Positions 45,233 through 53,227 of a stretch of DNA of 64,000 bases are shown one piece after another. The position numbers and the translations under genes were made by a program. Position 1 is the first letter of the stretch. Every line of letters starts with the position of its first letter. The notes beneath the pieces are model-generated. The model ran no database searches, had not been told where the DNA came from, and saw only the letters and a list, made by a program, of their open reading frames with translations. Source of the stretch: UBA5336 sp964506685 (lineage in GTDB: Bacteria > Pseudomonadota > Alphaproteobacteria > Caulobacterales > Hyphomonadaceae); NCBI GenBank assembly GCA_964506685.1, contig CAZDMQ010000003.1:40518-104517 (forward strand), in the 5' to 3' direction.

Positions 45233-46251
45233 CAGTTCGAACGCTCCCGTGCAATCTCTGCCCGCTCATAGGCGCGATAGCGGGCCACGGCGCGATTGTG
45301 CTCGGCCAGCGTTCGGGAGAAGACGTGCCCGCCCTCGCCATCGGCCACGAAATAGAGATCATCGGTGTCGGGCGGATCGAGGACGGCTGCGATCGCGTCC
45401 CGGCCGGGATTGCAGATCGGCGTCTCCGGCAGGCCATCGATCTGGTAGGTGTTCCAGGGTGTCACCCGGTCCAGTTCGGAGCGGTAGAGCGTCCGGCGCT
45501 GACCTTTGGCATTGACCAGTGGTTCCCCCCTGGACACGCCGTAGATCACCGTGGGGTCCGATTGCAGGCGCATTCCGCGGCGCAGCCGGTTGATGAACAG
45601 TCCGGCAATCCGGTCGCGTTCGCCGGCCCTGCCCGTCTCCTTCTCGACGATCGAGGCCAGAATGACAGCGTCCTGGGGGGTCGCAAGCGGGAGCCCCTCC
45701 GCACGGCCCTCCCACAGACTTGCCAGCAGGTCGTCCTGCGCCCGGCCGATACGCTCGATCAGCTCAACCCGCCGGGTGCCGGCATCGAACAGATAGGTGT
45801 CCGGCAGCAGGCTCCCCTCAGGCGGCAGCGTGTCCGGAATCTCGCCGGTGAGATCGGGATCGGCAGCGATCAGCGCGAACAACTGCGCCGTCGTCCGCCC
45901 TTCGGGCAGCGTGATACGGTGCTGGACCACATCGCCGCGCACGAGGAGATCGAGAATGTCCGCAGAGCTCGCCCCTGCCGGTATCGCGAAGGTGCCCGCC
46001 TTGACCTGGTGAGCCGTACCGTCGAGGCGGGCCTTGGCGCGCATGGCCAGGCCATTCCCGATGATCCCCGCCGCTTCCATGTCCGCCGCGATGGCGACCA
46101 GCGTCTGGCCACGCTCGACGCTATACGACGTTTCGGCGGCCAGCGGTCCGGGCGCGTTGACCTCGGACTGCAGCCAGGCCCAGCCGCCACCGCCCACCGC
46201 CATGCCGAGGATCGCGACGAGGAACAGCAGCGAAACCAGGCCTTTCCACAT
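45232..46251 (-). CDS. mltG: endolytic murein transglycosylase MltG
   Basis: 339 residues. One N-terminal TM helix (about 4-28), LysM-like subdomain (SVERGQTLVAIAADMEAAGI), and YceG catalytic domain with ILASIVEKETGRAGERDRIA (catalytic Glu), FINRLRRGMRLQSDPTVIYG and NTYQIDGLPETPICNPG. It cleaves nascent glycan strands at the inner membrane and sets their length. It follows fabF in the common fab-mltG order. Confidence 0.96.
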   Translation of the reverse strand: MWKGLVSLLFLVAILGMAVGGGGWAWLQSEVNAPGPLAAETSYSVERGQTLVAIAADMEAAGIIGNGLAMRAKARLDGTAHQVKAGTFAIPAGASSADILDLLVRGDVVQHRITLPEGRTTAQLFALIAADPDLTGEIPDTLPPEGSLLPDTYLFDAGTRRVELIERIGRAQDDLLASLWEGRAEGLPLATPQDAVILASIVEKETGRAGERDRIAGLFINRLRRGMRLQSDPTVIYGVSRGEPLVNAKGQRRTLYRSELDRVTPWNTYQIDGLPETPICNPGRDAIAAVLDPPDTDDLYFVADGEGGHVFSRTLAEHNRAVARYRAYERAEIARERSN

Positions 46252-46314
46252 CGATCGGATCGCTCCCGGAACTCAGTTTGACCGCCGGCCGACCGGCCCG
46301 GCGCGGCTGCAAGT

Positions 46315-47595
46315 CTAGTCAACCGCCTTCAGGACCAGCGCGGCATTCGTGCCGCCAAATCCGAAACTGTTCGACAGGGCCGCCCGGACCGGTGCGCGCC
46401 GCGCCACCTTCGGCACCAGATCGACACGGGTCTCGAAGCCCGGCGCATCGAGGTTCAGGGTCGGCGGGATCACGCTGTCCCGGATCGCCAGCGCGCAGAA
46501 CGCCCCTTCGACAGCGCCGGCCGCGCCGAGCAGGTGACCGATGGCCGACTTGGTCGACGAGACCGACAGGCTGCCGGCATGCTCGCCGAAGAGTTTCTCG
46601 ATAGCCCGGATCTCACCCTCGTCGCCGAGCGGGGTCGAGGTGCCGTGGGCGTTCACATAGTCGATATCGCCCGGCCCCATCCCGGCATGCCCCAGCGCCA
46701 TCTTCATGGCCCGGTAGCCGCCTTCGGCCCCTTCGGCCGGGGCGGTGATGTGATGGGCATCGCCGGTCAGGCCATAGCCGGCCACTTCGGCATAGATCTT
46801 CGCGCCGCGGGCCCGGGCATGCTCATAATCCTCGAGCACGAGAACGCCTGCGCCCTCGCCCATGACGAATCCGTCACGGTCCTTGTCATACGGCCGGGAC
46901 GCCTTTTCCGGCGTGTCGTTGAAGCCGGTCGACATGGCCTTGGCTGCGCAGAACCCGGCAATCCCCAGCTCGCAGATCACGGCCTCCGCCCCGCCGGCAA
47001 CCATGACATCGGCATCGCCGGCCTGGATCAGCCGGGCACTGTCACCGATTGCGTGGGCGCCGGTGGCGCAGGCCGTCACCACGGCATGATTGGGGCCCTT
47101 GAGGCCATGCCGGATCGAGACCTGCCCCGAGGCGAGATTGATCAGCGCAGAGGGGATGAAGAAGGGACCGACCTTGCGCGGACCGCCCTCACGCAGGGCG
47201 ACCGAGGTCTCGTAGATCGATTGCAGCCCGCCAATGCCCGAGCCGATCATGACGCCGGACCGGGTCTTCTGGTCTTCGGTTTCTGCCACATAGCGACTGT
47301 CGGCTATCGCCTCATCGGCCGCTGCCAGGGCGTAGAGGATGAACTCGTCGATGCGCCGGCGTTCCTTGGCGGTGGTCACCGCATCGGGATCGAAGGCGTG
47401 TGCGTCCCCCTCCCCGCCGCCGCGTCCCGACACCCAAGGCACCTGGAACGCGATCTTGCAGGGCACGTTCGACGCATCGAACGAATCGATGGGACCTGCC
47501 CCCGACCGGCCCTCGACCAGCCGCTGCCAGGTCGCCTCGCGGCCATTGGCGAGCGGTGTGACCAATCCGATCCCGGTGATAACGACGCGGCGCAT
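46315..47595 (-). CDS. fabF: beta-ketoacyl-ACP synthase II
   Basis: 426 residues. Catalytic Cys in VVTACATGAHAIGD, His in VNAHGTSTPLGD, and the Lys/His region STKSAIGHLLGAAGAVEG, ending SFGFGGTNAAL. It elongates acyl-ACP with malonyl-ACP. An insertion-like segment (VSGRGGGEGDAHAF, about 55-68) lengthens the N-terminal half slightly relative to E. coli. 16 bp downstream of acpP. Confidence 0.96.
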   Translation of the reverse strand: MRRVVITGIGLVTPLANGREATWQRLVEGRSGAGPIDSFDASNVPCKIAFQVPWVSGRGGGEGDAHAFDPDAVTTAKERRRIDEFILYALAAADEAIADSRYVAETEDQKTRSGVMIGSGIGGLQSIYETSVALREGGPRKVGPFFIPSALINLASGQVSIRHGLKGPNHAVVTACATGAHAIGDSARLIQAGDADVMVAGGAEAVICELGIAGFCAAKAMSTGFNDTPEKASRPYDKDRDGFVMGEGAGVLVLEDYEHARARGAKIYAEVAGYGLTGDAHHITAPAEGAEGGYRAMKMALGHAGMGPGDIDYVNAHGTSTPLGDEGEIRAIEKLFGEHAGSLSVSSTKSAIGHLLGAAGAVEGAFCALAIRDSVIPPTLNLDAPGFETRVDLVPKVARRAPVRAALSNSFGFGGTNAALVLKAVD

Positions 47596-47611
47596 GGGCA
47601 GTCCCCGCCGC

Positions 47612-47848
47612 TCAGGAGAGGTGTTCGTTGATATGCTTCACCGCATCGCCAACGGTGCGGATATTCTCCTGCACATCGTCGGGGATCTCGATGTTGAACT
47701 CTTCCTCGAACGCCATCACCAGCTCGACAAGGTCGAGACTGTCGGCGCCGAGATCGTCGATGAAGCTCGCCGCTTCACTCACCTTGTCGGCATCAACATC
47801 GAGATTATCGACAACGATCTTCTTAACGCGCTCAAGAACGTCAGACAT
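47612..47848 (-). CDS. acpP: acyl carrier protein
   Basis: 78 residues, strongly acidic, with the phosphopantetheine Ser in DLGADSLDLVELVMAFEEEF. Carries growing acyl chains for fatty-acid synthesis. A 118-bp gap separates it from fabG upstream, and a palindrome with promoter-like elements lies there. Confidence 0.98.
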   Translation of the reverse strand: MSDVLERVKKIVVDNLDVDADKVSEAASFIDDLGADSLDLVELVMAFEEEFNIEIPDDVQENIRTVGDAVKHINEHLS

Positions 47849-47919
47849 GGAGAACCCTCTCTGTAGGTAATATCCGGGGTCGGCTTAAAGGACCTTGTGT
47901 TGCGGTTAGCACACAGATT

Positions 47920-47933
47920 CTTGTCGCGACAAG
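47920..47933 (-). promoter_or_regulatory. 14-bp perfect palindrome in the acpP promoter region
   Basis: CTTGTCGCGACAAG, 72-85 bp upstream of acpP. On the minus strand it overlaps a possible -35 (TTGTCG) spaced 16 bp from GCTAAC as a possible -10. Candidate operator for acpP-fabF expression. Confidence 0.5.
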
Positions 47934-47966
47934 CTTGCTGCACCAGCCGGGCGTGTGCCGGACGGT

Positions 47967-48704
47967 CTAAATCATCGCCATTCCACCGTTCACATGCAGG
48001 GTCTGGCCCGTGACATAGGCCGCTTCATCTGAGGCAAGATAGACGCAGGCGGCGGCGATATCACCGCCCTGGCCGAGCCGGCCGGCCGGGATCTGGCCGA
48101 GCAGCGCGGTCTTCTGCGCCTCGGGCAGGCCGTCGGTCATCGGCGATTCGATGAAGCCCGGCGCAATGCAGTTGACCGTGATGGCCCGGCTGGCCACTTC
48201 CTGGGCAATCGACTTGGTGAACCCGATCATCCCGGCCTTCGACGCGCAGTAGTTGGCCTGGCCGGGATTGCCGGTGACCCCGACAATCGAGGTGATTCCG
48301 ATGATCCGGCCGTGCCGCCGCTTCATCATGCCCTTGATCGCCGAACGGGTCAGCCGGAAATAGGCGCCGAGATTGACCGTCAGCACGTCGTCGAAATCCT
48401 TGTCCTTCATGCGCAGCAGCAGGCCGTCGCGCGTGATCCCGGCATTCGCGACGAGGATGTCGAGCGGGCCGAACGCTGCCTCCGCCTTGCCAACGAGCCC
48501 GTCGACCGATTCGCCATCATAGAGATTGCACGTCGCAACCGCCGCCTCCCCCGGCAGGCTGGCTTTCACCTCCTCCAGCACGGTGTCGCGCGTGCCCGAC
48601 AGGACGACCCGGGCGCCGGCCTCTGACAGCGCCTGGGCGATGGCGCGGCCGATCCCGCCGGAGGCGCCGGTGACGAGGGCATTGCGGCCTTCAAGGCTGA
48701 ACAT
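47967..48704 (-). CDS. fabG: 3-oxoacyl-ACP reductase
   Basis: 245-residue SDR. NADPH motif LVTGASGGIGRAIAQAL, NAGITRDGLLLRMKD, catalytic Ser-Tyr-Lys (ITSIVGVTGNPGQANYCASK) and the C-terminal GQTLHVNGGMAMI. Reduces beta-ketoacyl-ACP. Between fabD and acpP on the same strand. Confidence 0.97.
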   Translation of the reverse strand: MFSLEGRNALVTGASGGIGRAIAQALSEAGARVVLSGTRDTVLEEVKASLPGEAAVATCNLYDGESVDGLVGKAEAAFGPLDILVANAGITRDGLLLRMKDKDFDDVLTVNLGAYFRLTRSAIKGMMKRRHGRIIGITSIVGVTGNPGQANYCASKAGMIGFTKSIAQEVASRAITVNCIAPGFIESPMTDGLPEAQKTALLGQIPAGRLGQGGDIAAACVYLASDEAAYVTGQTLHVNGGMAMI

Positions 48705-48726
48705 GGTCGAGATCTCCTGGTTTCGA

Positions 48727-48742
48727 GCCGGTCCGGACCGGC
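48727..48742 (-). promoter_or_regulatory. 16-bp perfect palindrome between fabD and fabG
   Basis: GCCGGTCCGGACCGGC, 23 bp upstream of the fabG start and 21 bp past the fabD stop. It could be an operator, an RNA hairpin in the leader, or chance in GC-rich DNA. Confidence 0.4.
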
Positions 48743-48762
48743 CCTGTTGGTCCGCCCCGGAT

Positions 48763-49722
48763 TCAGATGTCCGCGCCGGCGGGCCCGGGGGTGAAGGCGG
48801 CGATATCCTCCGGCGTGCCGAGTGGATGGCCTTTCAGCCCCCGTGCTGTGCGCCGGTTCATGACGCTGAGCACCTTGCCGGCCCCGGCCTCGGCCGTGTC
48901 GGTGATGCCGCTGGACTCGAGGTGGAGGACGGTCTCGCGCCAGCGAACCCGGCCTGTGACCTGCGCGACGAGCCCGGCGCGGAGCGCTTCTGGATCGGTT
49001 TCCGGCGCAGCGGTCATGTTGGTAACGACCGGGACCGCCGGGCGGCGGATCGTCGTGGTGGCCAAGGCCTCGGCCATGGTATCGGCTGCCGGCTGCATCA
49101 GGGCGCAGTGGAACGGCGCAGAGACGGCCAGCGGGACGGCCTTCTTCACGCCATGCTCGCGCGCCCAGCTGCAGGCGGCCTCGACCGCCTCCCGGTGGCC
49201 GGACAGGACCAGCTGGCCCGGTGCATTGTCATTGGCGATCTCGCAGATGCCGCCGGTCGCCCGGCCGGCCGCACATGCGCCTTCGGCCTGCTCCATGTCG
49301 GCGCCAAGCAGCGCCGCCATCCCGCCCTCGCCTGCCGGAACCGCCGCCTGCATGGCCTCGCCCCGGATGCGCAGGAGCCGCGCGGCATCGCCCACCGACA
49401 GGGCCCCCGCCGCACAAAGGGCCGAATACTCCCCCAGCGAATGCCCCGCCACACAGCCTGCGGCCGTTACCCCGATCCCGCGCTCGGACTCGAGCGCCGC
49501 CATGGCCGCCAGGCTCACCGCCATCAGCGCCGGCTGCGCGTTCGCCGTCAGCGTCAGCGTCTCGATCGGTCCCTCCCAGATCAGCGCTGACAGCCGCTCG
49601 CCCAATGCATCGTCGACCGCGTCGAACACGGCCCGCGCTGCAGGAAAGGCTTCGGCGAGCGCCCGGCCCATGCCGACCTCCTGGCTGCCCTGGCCCGGAA
49701 AGATGAAGGCGAGTGAAGACAT
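48763..49722 (-). CDS. fabD: malonyl-CoA:ACP transacylase
   Basis: 319 residues. N-terminal LAFIFPGQGSQEVGMGRAL, catalytic Ser in GCVAGHSLGEYSALCAAGAL, and the His region VSAPFHCALMQPAADTMAEA. Loads malonyl onto ACP, the first step of fatty-acid elongation. First gene of the fab cluster; divergent from rpsF. Confidence 0.97.
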   Translation of the reverse strand: MSSLAFIFPGQGSQEVGMGRALAEAFPAARAVFDAVDDALGERLSALIWEGPIETLTLTANAQPALMAVSLAAMAALESERGIGVTAAGCVAGHSLGEYSALCAAGALSVGDAARLLRIRGEAMQAAVPAGEGGMAALLGADMEQAEGACAAGRATGGICEIANDNAPGQLVLSGHREAVEAACSWAREHGVKKAVPLAVSAPFHCALMQPAADTMAEALATTTIRRPAVPVVTNMTAAPETDPEALRAGLVAQVTGRVRWRETVLHLESSGITDTAEAGAGKVLSVMNRRTARGLKGHPLGTPEDIAAFTPGPAGADI

Positions 49723-49791
49723 GCGGGGAACTCCCTGGAAGGCAATGGACAGAACAAGGCAGGGCGCTTTCGCCTAGCCGAGACGGCGGGC

Positions 49792-49801
49792 CTTGCGCAA
49801 G
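49792..49801 (-). promoter_or_regulatory. 10-bp palindrome upstream of fabD
   Basis: CTTGCGCAAG, 70-79 bp upstream of fabD, at the same distance as CTTGTCGCGACAAG before acpP and with the same CTTG...CAAG ends. On the minus strand TTGCGC is followed after 16 bp by GCTAGG, a weak promoter candidate. Confidence 0.35.
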
Positions 49802-49962
49802 CATCTTGATTCGCCCGGCGTTATGCGTCATACGGCGCGCTTCGTTCAACGGCCCAGCGGCCCTGGCGACGGACACACCCGGTGTGCCCCGCTCGCCCGG
49901 GTCCATCGTGGTCCGGGTTTCCCACCCGGTGCCGCGCCGCTGGCCAAAGGGAAAGATCAGGA

Positions 49963-50307
49963 ATGCCATATTACGAACATGTCTTCATTGCCCGTCCGGA
50001 CATCGCGCCGGCGCAGGTCGAGGCGCTGACCGAGGAACTCACCACCTTCCTCAAGGAAAAGGGCGCAAAGGTCGGCAAGACCGAATACTGGGGCCTCCGG
50101 AACCTCGCCTATCCGATCAAGAAACAGCGCAAGGGCCACTATTCCCTGTTCAATATCGACGCTCCGGCCGATGCCATCCACGAACTCGAGCGGCGTCACC
50201 GCATCTCCGACGACGTGATGCGCTATCTCACCATTCGCGTGAACGAGCTGGACGAGGAGCCTTCGGCCGTCGTCGCGCGGCGCGGCAGCGATCGCCGCAA
50301 GGACTAA
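49963..50307 (+). CDS. rpsF: 30S ribosomal protein bS6
   Basis: 114 residues beginning MPYYEHVFIARPDIAPAQVE, with KTEYWGLRNLAYPIKKQRKG and HYSLFNIDAPADAIHELER. Pairs with bS18 in the small subunit platform. First gene of rpsF-rpsR-rplI. In-frame codons upstream are not conserved; ATG 49963 is the family start. The 240-bp region upstream is shared with fabD. Confidence 0.97.
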   Translation: MPYYEHVFIARPDIAPAQVEALTEELTTFLKEKGAKVGKTEYWGLRNLAYPIKKQRKGHYSLFNIDAPADAIHELERRHRISDDVMRYLTIRVNELDEEPSAVVARRGSDRRKD

Positions 50308-50319
50308 GGGAGACACGAC

Positions 50320-50589
50320 ATGGCTCAAAAAGGTGCCGCCGGCCTCAACATCACCAATATCCCGGCTCGCCGTCCATTCGGTCGCCGGCGGAAGGTCGAC
50401 CCGTTCTCCGGCGCCAAGGCGCAGAAGATCGATTACAAGGACGTGAAGCTGCTGCAGCGTTACATCTCGGAGAAGGGCAAGATCGTCCCCTCCCGGATTA
50501 CCGCCGTGAATGTCAAGAACCAGCGCAAGCTGGCACGGGCAATCAAGCGCGCGCGGATCCTCGCGCTGCTGCCGTTTGCCGTGAACTAG
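50320..50589 (+). CDS. rpsR: 30S ribosomal protein bS18
   Basis: 89 residues, basic. RRPFGRRRKVDPFSG, IDYKDVKLLQRYISEKGKI, and PSRITAVNVKNQRKLARAIK RNA-binding signature. 12 bp after rpsF. Confidence 0.98.
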   Translation: MAQKGAAGLNITNIPARRPFGRRRKVDPFSGAKAQKIDYKDVKLLQRYISEKGKIVPSRITAVNVKNQRKLARAIKRARILALLPFAVN

Positions 50590-50601
50590 GAGGACGAGAC
50601 A

Positions 50602-51195
50602 ATGCAGGTGATCCTTCTGGAACGCGTGGACAAGCTCGGCGCCATCGGGGACGAGGTATCGGTGCGCAACGGCTTTGGCCGGAACTTCCTGATACCGCAG
50701 GGCAAGGCGCTGCTGGCAACCGCCGCCAACCGGGCCCGGTTCGAACGCGAACGCGACGAGATCGAACGGCGCAATGCTGAATCGCGCGAAGCGGCCCGGT
50801 CTGCCGGCGAGACGCTTGATGGCGCGCAATTCATTCTCATCCGCCAGTCGGGCGAGACCGGCCAGCTCTACGGCTCCGTCTCCTCGCGGGATATTGCCGA
50901 AGCGGCGGCCGAGGCGGGCGTCTCCATCTCGCGGCAGCAGATCCGGCTCAACCAGCCGATCAAGACCCTCGGCGTGTTCGACATCCCGGTGAAACTGCAT
51001 GCCGAGGTCGAGATCATGGTACAGGTGAACGTGGCCCGCTCCCAGGCGGAAGCCGAACGGCAGGCGGCCGGTGAGGATGTCATCGAGACGCTGCAGGCCG
51101 AACGCCATGCCATCGCCGACGAGCAGGCGGGCGAAATGGCCGAGGCGGCGGCGGAAATGGCCGACCAGTTGGTCGCCGACGACGACGAGGCGTAG
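50602..51195 (+). CDS. rplI: 50S ribosomal protein bL9
   Basis: 197 residues. MQVILLERVDKLGAIGDEVS, then GFGRNFLIPQGKALLATAAN, a long connecting helix and the C-terminal domain. The tail after about residue 150 is a long acidic Ala/Glu-rich extension (AEMAEAAAEMADQLVADDDE) typical of alphaproteobacterial bL9. GC-rich inverted arms CCGCCGG/CCGGCGG just downstream may terminate the operon. Confidence 0.97.
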   Translation: MQVILLERVDKLGAIGDEVSVRNGFGRNFLIPQGKALLATAANRARFERERDEIERRNAESREAARSAGETLDGAQFILIRQSGETGQLYGSVSSRDIAEAAAEAGVSISRQQIRLNQPIKTLGVFDIPVKLHAEVEIMVQVNVARSQAEAERQAAGEDVIETLQAERHAIADEQAGEMAEAAAEMADQLVADDDEA

Positions 51196-51476
51196 ACCCG
51201 CAAAGGACCCGCCGGTTCGTGACAACGCGCCGGCGGCCCGGACGGGCCCGGCCCCTGGGCCCCGCCGACTCGCAAGCCGGCCGGGTGACGACTGGTCCAG
51301 GAGCTCCGGTCAGCTTGCGAACAGCCCCTGGCCAGCTCGCCAGAGCCCTCCTGCCCGGTCCGGAAGCGGCGAAAATTCCACTGGGAAAACAATCCCGCGG
51401 AGGATCTTGGAACCCTCCGTGAACCCATGATTGTCAAGCCGGGACGGGCGGGCCGAGTCGGGATATCGCTGCCGGC

Positions 51477-52964
51477 ATGGCTAAAGATCTTGACCTTACG
51501 GAAGACGACGCGCCCCACAGCCTCCCGGCGGAAGCGGCGGTGATCGGGGCGATTCTCTTCGACAACAATGTCCACGAGCGCATCGCCGACCTGATCGATG
51601 CCAGCGACTTCTATGCACCGGCGCACCAGGAAATCTACACGGTCGCCGAATCGATGATCAAGGATGCCCGGGTGGCCGACGGGGTCACGCTGCGCGAGCA
51701 TTTCGAGCGCGACGATACGCTGGCCAGGATCGGCGGGGCCACCTATCTCGCCGAACTGCTGGAAAGCGCCGCCTTCGGTCCGGAAGTGATCGACTATGCC
51801 AAGATGATCCGCAACTTCGCCATCCGGCGGCGCCTTGCGGAGATCGGGGCGGAGGTCAAGGCCCGGGCCCTCAAGCCCGAGACCGGGGACACCGGTGCAG
51901 AGATGATCCAGTCGGCCGAGAAGGAGCTGTTCTCCCTCGCCGAGCGGGGCACGTCGGCCAAGGCCTACAAGACGTTCGGCCAGGCTTCGGCACTGTCTCT
52001 GGCGATGGCCGAGGCCGCATTCAGCCGCGACGGCAAGATTGCCGGCATCGCCACCCATCTCGACGATCTCGACGAGAAACTCGGCGGCCTGCACCCGTCC
52101 GACCTCGTCATCCTCGCCGGCCGTCCCTCCATGGGCAAGACCTCGCTGGCGACCAATATCGCCTACAATGCGGCCAGGGCCTTCCGTCAGGAAACCGATC
52201 CGACCGGCCAGAAGAAGACCGTTGCAGGGGCCAGCGTCGCCTTCTTCTCGCTGGAAATGTCCGCCGAGCAACTCGCCACCCGGATCCTCGCCGAACGGAC
52301 CGGAATATCCAGCCACCAGTTCCGCCAGGGTGATTTCGAGAAGAAGGACTATGAGCGGATCCGCGAGGCCGTTCTCGAGCTGCAGAACCTGCCCATCTAT
52401 ATCGATGACACCGGCGGCATCTCGATCAGCCAGCTCGCCGCCCGCGCCCGGCGCATCCAGCGCAAGCATGGCCTCGACCTGATCGTGATCGACTACCTGC
52501 AGCTGATCACCGGCGGCACGTCGGGCAAGTCGAACGAGAACCGGGTGCAGGAACTCACCCAGATCACGATGTCCCTCAAGGCGCTGGCCAAGGACCTCAA
52601 CGTGCCGGTCATCGCCCTCTCGCAGCTCTCGCGCCAGGTCGAGCAGCGCGAGGACAAGCGGCCCCAGCTCTCGGATCTCCGGGAATCGGGATCGATCGAG
52701 CAGGATGCCGACGTCGTGATGTTCGTCTTCCGCGAGGAATACTATCTCGAACGCCAGGAACCCGACACCGGCGGAGGGAGCGAGCAGGCCCGCGAGAAGT
52801 GGCAGCAGTGGCGGGAGAAGATGGACCGGCTCACCGGCACCGCCGAGGTCATCATCTCAAAGCAGCGCCACGGTCCCATCGGCAAGGTGATGCTGGCCTT
52901 CGACCCGCGCGTCACCCGGTTCGGCAACCTCGAAACCAATCGCGGCTTCGATGAGGAATATTAA
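51477..52964 (+). CDS. dnaB: replicative DNA helicase DnaB
   Basis: 495 residues. N-terminal helical domain (SLPAEAAVIGAILFDNNVHE), then RecA-type helicase: Walker A ILAGRPSMGKTSLATNIAYN (about 217-236), FFSLEMSAEQLATRILAERT, Walker B LDLIVIDYLQLITGG and LRESGSIEQDADVVMF. An insert with NEAR-C-terminal GGGSEQAREKWQQWREKM is common in alphaproteobacteria. Hexameric helicase at the replication fork. The rpsR-rplI-dnaB order is widely conserved. Confidence 0.97.
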   Translation: MAKDLDLTEDDAPHSLPAEAAVIGAILFDNNVHERIADLIDASDFYAPAHQEIYTVAESMIKDARVADGVTLREHFERDDTLARIGGATYLAELLESAAFGPEVIDYAKMIRNFAIRRRLAEIGAEVKARALKPETGDTGAEMIQSAEKELFSLAERGTSAKAYKTFGQASALSLAMAEAAFSRDGKIAGIATHLDDLDEKLGGLHPSDLVILAGRPSMGKTSLATNIAYNAARAFRQETDPTGQKKTVAGASVAFFSLEMSAEQLATRILAERTGISSHQFRQGDFEKKDYERIREAVLELQNLPIYIDDTGGISISQLAARARRIQRKHGLDLIVIDYLQLITGGTSGKSNENRVQELTQITMSLKALAKDLNVPVIALSQLSRQVEQREDKRPQLSDLRESGSIEQDADVVMFVFREEYYLERQEPDTGGGSEQAREKWQQWREKMDRLTGTAEVIISKQRHGPIGKVMLAFDPRVTRFGNLETNRGFDEEY

Positions 52965-52965
52965 T

Positions 52966-53084
52966 GCAACTAAGGAGCAAACGGAATCGTTTGTGAACGG
53001 ATAGTTGCGCCAGGACAGGGGAGTAAATCGACGGTCTGGAGTGGAACGGAAGACCGGTGCCCACTTCGCCTGGAAGCGCTTCAG
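52966..53084 (+). repeat. interspersed intergenic repeat, fullest copy
   Basis: It lies between dnaB and the SLATT gene. Blocks in order: GGAGCAAACGGAATCGTTTG, GAACGGATAGTTGCGCC, GACGGTCTGGAGTGGAACGG and ACCGGTGCCCACTTCGCCTG, then GGAAGCGCTTCAGGG. The first two pair with 30587-30650, the third also with 38711, and the last two with 36374 in reverse. Internal hairpin CAAACG-GAAT-CGTTTG. The rest of the gap to 53227 shows nothing recognised. Confidence 0.75.
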
Positions 53085-53227
53085 GGTCTGTTGTGGATCG
53101 GGATCCATGACAGACCCCAGGTCCCTTCTGGCCGCCGTATCGCGGCGCAGCTGGCACATTCAGCAGCGGATGACCGCTGAGGCCCGGACAAAGGTTTCGG
53201 CACCACTGCTGGACGAGACGCCTGCGC

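Noticed and set aside
49802..49962. S6:S18 autoregulatory RNA motif before rpsF
   Set aside because: GC-rich complementary stretches exist, but I could not fit the defined motif by eye; needs a covariance-model search.
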